Assembly (NCBI GenBank): GCA_030549495.1
Contig: JAUIRK010000070.1
Location: 12,501 to 76,500, forward strand
Length of the DNA: 64,000 bases
Direction: 5' to 3'
Source of the DNA: Nectonema munidae
Lineage: Eukaryota > Nematomorpha > Nectonematoida > Nectonematidae
Shown here: one piece after another, positions 22,991 to 32,651 of the stretch
Position numbering within the stretch: the first letter of the stretch is position 1
How the letters are laid out: the number at the start of each line of letters is the position of its first letter
Notes under the pieces: model-generated
What the model saw: only the letters and a program-made list of their open reading frames with translations
Databases searched by the model: none
Told to the model about the DNA's origin: nothing
Translations under genes and position numbers: made by a program

Positions 22991-23890
22991 ATAGGACAAT
23001 TAAAATCCATCGCTGAATGATTCACATTTCCAAGCCCATGAGATTTGCAGTTAGCACATGAAAAAGCTTGACTGAGTTTCTTAGTACAAATACTACCATT
23101 GTGAGCTTCAGAACAAAAGCGATATACTGAAAAACGAGTACAATTTGAGGCTTTGTGGCCCAAAAAACAACAATTCGGACACTGTTGTACATGCAGTACG
23201 AGTATAGTAACAACAGAATAAATTTACAAAAAGAATTAAGTTATTGTCGGAAGATAAATTTGTAAATTTTACTTGAGACAGAAAATCAGAATTTTACGAT
23301 TAGAAATCTTACACTTTTTGGAAAACAGGAGCTTGAAGTATTAACCATCATCTACTAGACTTTTGAGATCTGGATTTTCAGGATTGAGTTTGGAGCTGTT
23401 TCGTCTGAAATTTCAGAGGATAAATTCATGCTGAGTCTGGGGAAAATTTTCTTTACAGGACTAATCTTTATGTTCTCTTTATTCATTTTTTCTGCAGCTT
23501 TTTGAATCTTTAAAATTGAAACAGTATCTTTATTGTATGTTTTCATAGACTTTACCTGCACATCTTCTAATATTTTTGAAGATTTCTAATATCTTGGCTA
23601 GATTCATTTTTATATATAAAGAACTCATAGTTACACTTTTCAAAGTGGAATCAATTTCAACCACTTTTTCTAAAATTTTATCAAATTTAGAAACCTCAGA
23701 GTAGGAAGATGGAGATAAAAAGGACTTTTTAATACGATATTTTTAGTCTAAACACACTTTACAAGTAAACTTGAAACCAAGTGGGAGGTACTTATCGAAT
23801 ATTTTTTGAAGTAGAACCAACTGTCACAGAGGGAACATTGTAACATATGTTGTGATACACCATCAGAAGAGTTATCTTTGCAAACTACTC
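22948..23890 (-). pseudogene. LINE ORF1: PHD-like finger plus CCHC knuckles
   Basis: Near 23,780-23,880 the minus strand reads MLQCSLCDSWFYFKKYSIST, the pattern of a PHD-type zinc finger (C..C...W). A charged middle region follows (23,355-23,561). Then 22,948-23,163 gives MGHKASNCTRFSVYRFCSEA with further C..C and H..C pairs ending FNCPIVKKE, which are nucleic-acid-binding knuckles. Such ORF1 proteins bind LINE RNA. Frames are interrupted between the parts. Confidence 0.6.
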
Positions 23891-23910
23891 TACAACACTT
23901 TTTTCAGATC

Positions 23911-25660
23911 CAATCATTAATCAAAAATAAAATTTAACGGACATGAAAAACTTAGACAAATCAAGGAGTAAAAAAATTTCTTTGCACAAGAAAAATCTTT
24001 GTGCAATGCAATCAGTTGCAAATGTGCATACGAACATTTTCAAACACATATCTCTTTCAGATATTTGATATACGAGGAAAATTCCTTTTCTCTGATTAGA
24101 TGGACATATCACATATGTGCTCAAATTTGGATGCTTTCATTTATCATCTCAACTTATAAATCATGAATTTTTTAAATTTGTCTGTGTATGAAAATTTCTC
24201 TATTACATATTTAATTCATTTTAGGCATCAGCTTTTATTTTTTTAATTTATACTCCTATCATCATATTTGTATAGAAAAAAATCTCATGTAAAATCAAAA
24301 TAAAATTTGTCAAAAAATATAAGAGAATTTAAAGAAGCTTCTTATTAAAAAGTCTTTTAAAACTTCTATATTAATATTAAAAAAGTTTCTTAATTTTTAT
24401 GTCTGCGTATCGCGAAAAGAAGACAAATGATTGGCCTAAAAGAGTACTTTTCATTCGTTTAAAAAGTACTTATTTTTAAAATGGACTTTTTCTTTTTTTC
24501 AATTTTATTTTGTATTAAATTGTTTAAAGTATGAGCTTACGTATTTGTAAGTAAGTTTTTTGATAGAGAAGTCTTATATCTTAAAGTTTTTTCAGTCTTT
24601 TATTTATATTATAGAATAAGAGTTTGAAATTTACTAAAATTATTGACTCAACTAAGATTCTTTTATTTTTCCTAAATATAAGTACGTATCTCGGGGCTAC
24701 CTTCTTTCATTTATATTTGTTATGGCCTCCATTGTCTACAGAAACAGTTTTTATAATTTTCTTTGAATTAATTTTTTATTCTATTTATGCCCAGTACTTA
24801 CGGAAGAGTATTATTTTGAAAAACGTTACCCCTTCAATTGAGTTCAATTGGGATCAATTTCGCTCTAAAAAATTCATGCTATCACATATGTTACTAAACT
24901 CATTTATAATCCTCAAAAGAAGCCTAAGTATGTGACATTATTTAAGCATGTCTTCTTATTGGATATCATAGAAAACAAAAGATGGTTTAATTCCTATTTT
25001 AATGCAATTCACATCTAAAAAGAAAGCTTTAACCAAAAAATTTTTTTTCAAACGTAAATTTGAGTGGAAATTGGAAAGAAGACCCCCATGGATGAGCAAA
25101 ACTTTACTATTTATTAAATATAAATAACCGTCTACAATACAATACTTTCAACACAATTTCAATGACGCTGTGATGAATATCCATTCAATGATCAAAACTC
25201 TCGTAATTATAAGCTTCATGCCAGATATACTCTAATAAAGAATCACAGCATAAAATAGCAAGTCAAATATGTTTATGTATGCTAAAAATTAATTCAAAAT
25301 GGCTATGGCATATGATATGACTTCTGTCTATCACATAAGGTAATTAGTAGTCGTTCACAATTAACATAAACCTATTTTTGACAAATTTTAACCTTCCTTC
25401 CCCCTCTAATGTCAACTGTTAGATTCATCATCACTTAACAAAATTGATTTATGTAAACTTTAGGACACACCTCCTCTCCCAGTCTTAGTTGACGTCAATT
25501 AACCGTAGAACCGAAATTTAATAGACGCGAATTTTCCTAGATGTACAGTATAATGAAATTTGTACAGTACAGTATACTGCATTAAAAAATTAAGTACGGT
25601 AAGCTTCCTCTATGAGTTTTTTATAGGTACATTTTTATTGCTTTGTGTAAAGATTATAAT
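23911..25660. other. intergenic, nothing firm recognised
   Basis: The longest open frame is 24624-24935 (+, 103 codons). It is hydrophobic and rich in Phe, Leu and Ile with no motif, and is probably chance. 25,545-25,585 contains several GTACAGTA/TACTGTAC repeats near the start of the pogo gene, but I could not match them to its other end. Confidence 0.4.
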
Positions 25661-25666
25661 TTATAA

Positions 25667-27121
25667 ATGTATTATAAAAATGTGTTGAATACAATTTTAG
25701 ATTTAAAAATAATGAATAGTAAACGAAAAGAACTATCTTTGAAAGAAAAAGTTGAATTAATTAATTCTAGCAAAGACAAAAGTCAAAGACAACTTTCTGA
25801 AATTTTTAATGTTGGCAAAACTACAGTTCAAAATATTTTGAAAAGAAAGAATGAGTATATTGAATATTATGAAAATAATACAAACTCTAATAGAAAAAGA
25901 ATTTTATGTGCAAATGATAATGACCAAATAGATAGAATTATTTGGTCATGGTTCCAAAAAGCTCGTTCAAATAACATACCAATTTCAGGTCCACTAGTTC
26001 AAGAGAAAGCTTTAATGGTAGCTAAAAATTATGATTTAAAAGACTTTAAAGCTTCTAATGGTTGGCTATCCAAGTTCTGTACTCGCCATAACATTAAATT
26101 GAGTAAAATTTGTGGAGAAAGAAAAAGCTGATGTCGATGACAAAATACCAAGCATAGTTAAAGAATATGAAAAAAAGACATTTATAACAGGGATGAGCTT
26201 GGATTATTTTATCGGGCTTTGCCTGAAAAAACCCTTACAGTAAAAGGTAAAGACTGCAAAGGAGGTAAAAGATCAAAGGAACGCTTGACTGTTTCATTAT
26301 GTGTTAACCCGTTAACGCTCAATGTCGGCCACAGTCGACTTTACAAAAATAAAATCGTCTGCGTTTAGCAATTCTCTTTAATACAAATCTTCTGCTTTAC
26401 ATTAGATATCGTCTGGTTATTCTCGTCGTTAACGGGTTAATATGCTTGGTGAATTCGAACGTGTTCTTGTGATTGGTAAAGCAGCTAAACCACGCTGTTT
26501 CCGAAATTTGAATCCAGAAAGCTTATCAGTAGAATGGAAATAAATGTCTTTGAAGAATGGATAGTTAAATTTAACAAACGTATGGGAAAACAAAATCGTA
26601 AAGTTATCTTATTCCTACATAATGCTACTGCCCATACAAAAGATTTGCCTAATTTGGGTAACGTTAAAACACTTTTCATTCCTGCAAATACAACACCCGT
26701 GCTTCAACCCTTAGATCAAGGTATTATTTCGCATATTAAAAGAAACTACAGAAAAAAATTCCTACGTAGAATTATGAATAAAATGGATGATGAAAAAACA
26801 GCTGCAGATTTAGTTAAAACACTTACAGTTTTGGATGCATGTGAATGGCTTCATAAATCCGTTGAAGAATGTGATAGTTCAGTGATTTTAAAATGCTTTA
26901 AAAGATGTGGTTTTGATGAAGATGACTCAAATGAAGTAAGCGATCACGAAGATGTGGAACTACATAATATTTTTGAACTTATTCTTCCAAGCATGCAAGG
27001 ACCTATCAATAATAGCGATGATTGTATTGACGTTGATAACGTTGCACCGCTTATAGAAGAGTTTCCTTCCGACTGGGAAGAAAGGTTTTTTACAAATCTT
27101 ATATATAACAATGTAGTTTAG
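25667..27121 (+). pseudogene. pogo/Tigger-type transposase, split by a MITE
   Basis: 25,712-26,131 encodes a CENP-B-type N-terminus: a psq/HTH segment (KRKELSLKEKVELINSSKDK through VGKTTVQNILKRK) and a second HTH with NGWLSKFCTRHNI. The DDE domain follows in other frames: ELGLFYRALPEKTL, then GEFERVLVIGKAAKPRCF, then VILFLHNATAH and NTTPVLQPLDQGII. The second catalytic Asp of the usual LLLDNAxxH is His here (FLHNATAH), so it is inactive even apart from the breaks. Two frame changes near 26,120-26,190, one near 26,530, and the MITE at 26,304 interrupt it. The tail is acidic, as is usual for Tigger transposases. Confidence 0.85.
26304..26440. mobile_element. piggyBac-like MITE, copy 3, inserted in the pogo gene
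   Basis: The 129-bp body CCCGTTAACG...CGTTAACGGG lies between two TTAA. The 10-bp ends are perfect inverted repeats. Interior motifs ATCGTCTGCG and TTAGATATCGTCTG are shared with the copies at 9228 and 34497. Taking out the body and one TTAA leaves the pogo reading frame continuous here (SLCV then NMLGEFE), so the insertion point and target duplication are exact. Confidence 0.88.
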
Positions 27122-27139
27122 CTAATGCTTTTCAAACAA

Positions 27140-27233
27140 GGACGCGGTAGGTGTTTAGTGGGGTGGAAGGTCCGGTTGGGTTTGGCCTCCCCCCTCCGGG
27201 GGGGCCCCCGTTTCCCAAAGGGGTGGGGGGGAA
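27140..27233. other. unusual G/C-rich patch
   Basis: About 94 bases made largely of G and C runs (GGTGGGGGGG, CTCCCCCCTCCGGGGGGGC), followed by a run of 14 A, within DNA that is otherwise near 70% A+T. It starts 20 bases after the pogo stop codon and ends just before a second, degenerate piece of pogo-like sequence. It may be a real low-complexity insert or an assembly or base-calling artefact at a repeat join. Confidence 0.6.
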
Positions 27234-27242
27234 CAAAAAAAA

Positions 27243-27400
27243 AAAAAATTAAACATGAACAAGTATGGAGAAAATGGATGATGTAAATCCAGCTGCAAAT
27301 TTAAAAACATTCAGTTTTAGAAGCTGTGAGTTGATAAATCCGTTGAATGATGTAAAACTAGTTTTGCTGTAAAACATTTTGTAGAAAAATTTTTGGAGAA
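27243..27400 (+). pseudogene. second, degenerate pogo C-terminal fragment
   Basis: AAAATGGATGATG...CAGCTGCA and later AAATCCGTTGAA match 26,781-26,870 of the pogo gene upstream, at roughly 70% identity by eye and with small gaps. It is a partial second copy in the same orientation, right after the G/C-rich patch. Confidence 0.6.
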
Positions 27401-27544
27401 ATTTATCATTTTCTATCCATGGTTAAAGAAAAATTAGAAATAAAAATTGACTCTCTTTTGGTACAAAAAAAAATAACTACCTTTTTGAAGAAAAACTGAT
27501 GTTATTTTATTTTTTTTATTATACTTAAAAAATTTAATAAATTT

Positions 27545-27628
27545 TTTTGATATTCTATAACCCGACCACCTCTCTAATTCGACCAAAATTTTCAAGTCCC
27601 TTCAGTGGTCGATTTAAAGAGGTTATAA
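27545..27628 (+). repeat. Tigger-like terminal sequence
   Basis: The sequence contains CCGACCACCTCTCTAATTCG and, inverted, the related CAGTGGTCGATTTAAAGAGG. ACC-TCT and CGACCAC blocks of this kind are typical of Tigger ends. It is likely the right end of the element holding the fragment at 27243. A matching left end was not found near 25,500-25,660. Confidence 0.4.
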
Positions 27629-27639
27629 AATATAAATTT

Positions 27640-28140
27640 AGGAGGTAGGAACGGAAAAATAGAATTTTCAGGAGGCGGTGGAAAAAGAAAGAAATTAGGA
27701 GGTATTGATCTCTCCTCCTTCAAGCTCAGTACCTGCTTATATAATGTAAAAAAAGAAATTAAGAGAAGATAAAGAGAAGATAGAAATTTTACCAAATATA
27801 ATGAAAGCCAAGATAACATAACAAATTGGAATCTATATTTATCTTGCAAAAATTAAAAATGATCTCTGTCATGATCACGAGATCTGGTATTTCAGAATCA
27901 ATCGACATGATAACACGCGACTGTTCACCATTTCTTGGCTTGAAGATCAAAGGAAGTGAGAATTATTTTAAAATCACACTTGAATCCGAATAAAAAATTA
28001 GGATTTCGAAGTTTCCTCTGCATATTTTACATTTTCAAAATTGAAAAACTTTATGTCATCAGGAAGGCAGGCAGGAAATTTTATTAGGAATTGGTCAACG
28101 GGCACTAGCATGTATGTTTAACTAAATGCTTGATCTAAAT
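27640..28140. other. intergenic, nothing recognised
   Basis: A+T-rich with a purine-rich stretch at 27,640-27,790 whose minus-strand open frame (27592-27849) is of low complexity. Confidence 0.4.
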
Positions 28141-28147
28141 CAACTGT

Positions 28148-28558
28148 TTTCAACCTTTTTACCATTAAGGTTCCCTTTGATCATTTGACAAATAATATAA
28201 TCATCTTCTCACCCCTTCGCTCTCTTCTTTACAAAATTTGGATTGTACCATTCTTTATCAAGGTGTGTACATTCAAAGTAATCCTGATATATCTAATATG
28301 CAAACATCTTCACATTTCTTCGGTACGAGTGTTCGGTCATGACTTACTCGAGACAACCTAAATACATTTACTTTCCTTTACATAAAAATTACATAGCTCC
28401 TTGATTTTTATGCTTAAATGAAAAACTTGACAATTTCATCTCTTTTGATCTCCTCAGTTAGAGTTAATATGTTTGTAGTTACAAATCCCCCCCCCCCCCC
28501 CCCTCCCAGGATAGGTAAAAATTCCCTTAAGGGTCTGGCTCCGGTTGAGAATCACTGG
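28148..28558. mobile_element. nonautonomous hAT-like element, aged
   Basis: The left end CAACTGTTTTCAACCTTTTT and the right end GGTTGAGAATCACTG are inverted relatives of the common hAT end CAGTGGTTCTCAA. No exact 8-bp duplication remains. A C run of about 19 lies near the right end. It sits 20 bases before the hAT element at 28580. Confidence 0.5.
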
Positions 28559-28924
28559 TCCAAAATTAAAGGCTTATAACAGGGGTTCCTAGCCTTTTTT
28601 TGCTTGTGGACCCTTTGAGCGATAACCTTATTAACTGTGGACCCCCATGATCTATAAGAGACATGTATAAATATGTATATTCAAATAGGGAAAACATTTC
28701 AATTTTAATTGTAAATTTAATAAAAAAAAGAATATATATTATATTCATAATTTCGCATCTAAAGGCTTCCTTGAACAAGATAAACAAAAATCTTTCGGCA
28801 TAATATTTTTGAATCAAATATCAATAAAAAGAAGTACAATATAGCATTAAAATTTTATTATTCTTAAAAAAAGTAACGGCGTCCTACAAATTAATGAGAA
28901 CCTTGAGCCTGATGTTGTGAAGTA

Positions 28925-30718
28925 CCGTATTTTTCGGACTATAAGGCGCACTGGATTATAAGGCGCAAACTCAAAAAAATACAAAAAGGTTTACTTGCTT
29001 CATATATAAGGCGCACCGGATTATTAGGCGCATTAAAAATCTTAACTTAAAACCAATATACTAGGTAATTAGGCTAATAGTTTATTGAAATAACGCTTTA
29101 ATCAAAATAAGAAAAAATTAAATTGCTTTTATTATTCGCTTTGAAATCCTTCAAACCCTTCATTTTCTGTGTCGGAATTTAAAAGTTGAGCAATCTCTTC
29201 GCTCACTGAATAATCAAGTGATTCATCATCAGTAGAGTCAGAATCCTCTTTAGTTATTTCCAAATCATCAATAATTCCAGCTTTATTAAAACCGCGAATT
29301 ATGCATGAAGGAGAGACTTTAGACCAAGCTTCTAGAATCCACTTACTAATGGTGGAGTAATCAACACGTCGTTGCCTTCCAGTTTTCGTGAAAGTGTGTT
29401 CGCCATCTGTCATCCAGCGCTCCCATAGAGCTCTTAATTTAACTTTAAAGGATCTATTCGCAGTAATATCCAAAGGTTGTAACTCCTTTGTCAAACCACC
29501 AGGAATTATTGCTATTTGCGTGTTAATTTTTTTAACGTGAGCCTTTATCTTATCGGTGATGTGAGCACGCATAGAGTCGCAAATCAACAATGACGGCGAT
29601 GAATGGAAAAAACCATCAGATCTTTTAACAAATACTTCATTAAGCCACTCGCTCATCTTTTGCTCGTCCATCCACCCCTTTGAATTAGCTTTAATAATAA
29701 TTCCAGATGGAAACTTATCTTTTGGTAAAGTCTTTCGTTTGAAAATTATCATGGGTGGGAGTTTAGAGCCATTGGCTTGACATGCAAGAACTACAGTGAA
29801 GCACGATTTTTCATTTCCTGTAGTAGAAATTGATACCGAACTTGTTCCTTTTTTATCTACTGTACGGTTCATAGGAATATCGAAAGTGAGTGGAATTTCA
29901 TCCATATTAGTAATGTGTGTCAGTTTAATATTTCTTTGAGAGACAATTTCTTTGAGGTAACTTTTGAAAACACAAACTTTTTCTTTGTAGTCTTTTGGTA
30001 GTTGTTGCGAAACAGTAGTTTTTGTGCGTATTGAAAGATTTTTCCTCTTCCTAAAGCGAAAACACCATGATGAACCTCCTTGGAACTCTTTAATTTTCAT
30101 TTCATGTGCTAAGATTGGCTTTTGCTTTCAATCTGATCGAAATGGTTGATATACCTCTACCCATTGTTCTTTGTTCTATTACCCACTGTTCGAGATCATT
30201 TTCCAACTGAGGCCATCTAGCTTTGTTACCTCTAAAACTTCGTTTTGTTTTCTTCACTTGTTTTAAGTCGTCTTCTTGTATCCTCCATTTTCTAACCATA
30301 GACCCATTTATGTTGAATTCTCTTGCAGTTGCCCTATTCCCATGCTCTTTCGAATAGTCAATAATTCTTAGTTTAAAACCAGCATCATATGCATGTCGTT
30401 TTGCATGCATAATTCAAAATTTATAATGAAAAGTTCAAAAACAAATTCAAACTTGAAATAAAAAACTAATTTATTAGGGAAAAGCAATAGCGTAAATAAA
30501 TGAACCTAGCTTAATTAAAGTAAGCCATTTCAGTTTTAACAAATAACAAGTAAAAGTGAATTGATTTAAACATAAAATGAAAAAAACTTAAATTTTGATT
30601 GAAAATAATTTTTTTTATGTAAATTTCAGTATATAAGACGCACCATATTATAAGGCGCATTGAAATTTTTAGTTAAAAAAAAATCTTCAGAGTGCGCCTT
30701 ATAGTCCGAAAAATACGG
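28925..30718. mobile_element. pogo-type DNA transposon with perfect ends, TA target
   Basis: The ends are CCGTATTTTTCGGACTATAA and its exact inverse, continuing into repeated GGCGCA motifs. Copies of this end type are widespread in animal genomes. TA flanks both sides (28923-28924 and 30719-30720). It carries one minus-strand transposase gene that is open except for one frame change. It sits inside the hAT transposase gene. The perfect ends and near-open gene suggest a recent insertion. Confidence 0.92.
29132..30410 (-). pseudogene. pogo/Tigger-type transposase, one frameshift
   Basis: The first open frame (30410-30102) starts MHAKRHAYDAGFKLRIIDYS, a psq-like HTH, followed by a CENP-B-type segment ending RLKAKANLST. 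The second (30100-29132, 322 residues) starts in the next frame at MKIKEFQGGSSWCFRFRKRK and holds the DDE domain: TNMDEIPLTFD (first Asp), SLLICDSMRAH (second Asp) and GGLTKELQPLDIT (third Asp). All three acidic residues are present. The C-terminus is acidic (DSDSTDDESLDYS). A single-base change of frame near 30,100 separates the HTH part from the catalytic part. Because the rest is intact, this is the youngest transposase gene in the window. Confidence 0.9.
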
Positions 30719-30720
30719 TA

Positions 30721-31182
30721 ATATCTGCTTCCAAAATTCAAAAAAGCCAGATGAAAGTCTCCTCTTTTCACAACGTCAAGACGATTACGATACGTGGTCA
30801 ATAGCTGATTCTCACAACTAAAACCACATTCCACAAGATAGGTCGAAGGAAAAGCAATGACGAACATTTTTACGTTTTCCCATAATAGCGGATATTTACA
30901 GGCAAACTCACTACGTCTCCATGCATTTTGTTGATCTTTATTAAATAAACTTTGAGCCCACTCATCACACAATTCAACAAGTTCTTCTTGTAAGTCAATT
31001 GAAACATCATCAGCATTCACCTCAAATGAATTGGATACCCAGTCTGGAATTTTCAGCTCTAAGAAGTCTTTGAAACGAGTCATCATGTCTTCGTGAGTAT
31101 TCTTCAGATAGTCAACGTATGCAATACAGTCATCATCTTTTAAATTTCTGCTAACTGGAAGCAAGTGATGGAGATTGATCAA
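30721..31182 (-). pseudogene. hAT transposase C-terminus (SCAND3/ZBED5-like)
   Basis: About 150 residues on the minus strand: DWVSNSFEVNADDVSIDLQE, then FACKYPLLWENVKMFVIAFP, STYLVECGFSCENQLLTTYR and NRLDVVKRGDFHLAFLNF. This is the hAT dimerisation region. The last residues are cut off by the pogo insertion and reappear beyond it at 28,891-28,922 as TSQHQAQGSH then TAA, the usual ending of this family, after one small frame change. The N-terminal catalytic domain is absent. Confidence 0.85.
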
Positions 31183-31863
31183 GCTTACGAGGTGAGATGT
31201 TGGTAATGTACGATGTGAGTTTTCAATAATTCAATGAAACAAGTCTTATATTTCAAGTGCCGAAATAGAGGCATATACTATAATGTCTTTCAAATAAAAT
31301 CCGATATACATCTAGGCCTCGATATAATCAAAGGGCCAAGTAGCTAGAGATTACTGTAATCAACTTCATTCAAACTAAAAATGGAATCATAGATACTATT
31401 CGCTAATAATAATTGCATGGTACAATTAACTTGTAACTCTTATTACACAAAAAGAATAAATATAAATATATTGTGGTATCCGTGGCCCAGTCAGTAGTAA
31501 TTTAACATTTTAGGAAATCGTTATCGTTACTTACATGGTGATTAGATAAAAATGAGTAATATGGTCATTAGATGTCCAAACCATATAAAATATGCTTTCA
31601 TCCGATTTTATTTTACTATTATACATTTTTTGTTATAAACATTTTAGAATATATTGCATAAATAGCTTGTGAATTAAACTCTAAAAGCAGTGGATGATGA
31701 TAATTCATTTGTTATTTGTTTACATATTCTTGGCAAAGAGTTCATGCACCCCTTACGGTGTTAAAAGGACACCGAATATTCATATTTTTGTCCATGGACC
31801 CCCAAATTCCCAATGGACCCTTAGGGGTCCATGTGGACCCCGTTGGGAAACCTTGGCTTATAA

Positions 31864-32617
31864 CAACTCTACACTTTGTGCCGATGAGATTCTTATGTCT
31901 TTCTATTTCTTTAACATTTCTGATTTTATCATAAGGGAGTCATTTTATGTTATAAATTTGCTTAGTTATTATAGGTGAAGTCCCATCTTATTAAATGACT
32001 TTTGCTTAAGACAAATGTTTCTATATAGTAAATTAAATGGTATTTCTAGTATATTTCTTTTTACAAAATTAACTATTTCAAATAAACTAGAAGACAAAGA
32101 AAATTTAAAAGATCGATACTTGATTCCAAGAAAGAGGGCTATGTTCCACTGACCCCCCTCCCTCTCTGAATACAGCAATGTTACATATCTAAATAGTTTT
32201 TGAAATTTTGAAATTTTTGAGACAAGAAGGATAAAGCGCAAATCATTGTTAAATTGCACTTCAATAAAAAGAAACACATACGAATACGAAAATCAAGCAA
32301 AGGAATGTCAAGTATCTCCAATCAATTGTATTCAATATACATGTTATGCGAAGTGTAAAATGAAAAAGGACGAAAAGTGAAGATGCTATATCCATATTAT
32401 ATTATACATACATACATATAGCTGTGAATCTATCTCTTTCTATATGTGACATCTATTTTACATGTCGTTGTCAAATGTAAATAATATGGAATGACGTGGA
32501 ACTAGAAATCTGGGATGATTCGTAAAGGAAACGACTTTCAATGTTTGTTCAGACAAAATCTGATTTCCCTGTGAGAAAAGCTTCATTATAGTAACTTCAT
32601 AATAGATATAGAAAAGT
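31864..32617. other. upstream region of the serpin-like gene
   Basis: A+T-rich, with microsatellite-like CATACATACATATA near 32,405. No clear TATA/initiator pair was found before the ATG at 32618. Confidence 0.4.
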
Positions 32618-32651
32618 ATGCTGCAATTTTCCCTCCTTTCTCTCGTAGTAG
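32618..32651 (+). CDS. serpin-like gene exon 1: start of signal peptide
   Basis: ATG followed by LQFSLLSLVV, then donor G|GTAAGT. Phase 1 out. Joined to exon 2 it gives a hydrophobic signal sequence (LSLVVGLCLLVTAQLG). Confidence 0.7.

Larger units (their letters stand above)
20300..23910 (-). mobile_element. LINE (CR1/Jockey-type non-LTR retrotransposon), decayed
   Basis: Read on the minus strand the order is ORF1 (23,890-22,950), endonuclease (22,990-22,100), reverse transcriptase (22,000-20,800) and the C-terminal tail (20,623-20,399). This is a nearly full-length layout of about 3.6 kb. All parts are split by stops and frame changes. No target duplication or poly(A) tail was located, so both ends are approximate. 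It lies between the K2P gene and the pogo elements. Confidence 0.85.
28580..31855. mobile_element. hAT element with 8-bp duplication, host of a nested pogo element
   Basis: It starts CAGGGGTTCCTAGCC and ends CCGTTGGGAAACCTTG, with the exact 8-bp duplication GCTTATAA at 28572-28579 and 31856-31863. Near both ends GGACCCC motifs recur. It contains the C-terminal part of a minus-strand hAT transposase, interrupted by a 1.8-kb pogo-type element. Without the insert it would be about 1.5 kb, so it is an internally deleted copy. Confidence 0.9.

Noticed and set aside
24624-24935. 103-codon hydrophobic open frame
   Set aside because: It is rich in Phe, Leu and Ile as expected for random A+T-rich sequence, has no motif and no promoter or splice context.
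27592-27849. Minus-strand 85-codon frame rich in Phe, Pro and Leu
   Set aside because: It arises from a purine-rich low-complexity stretch and has no motif.
31694-31978. + strand 94-codon frame including GPPNSQWTLRGPCGPRWE
   Set aside because: It reads through the GGACCCC-rich end of the hAT element at 31855 and is not a gene.
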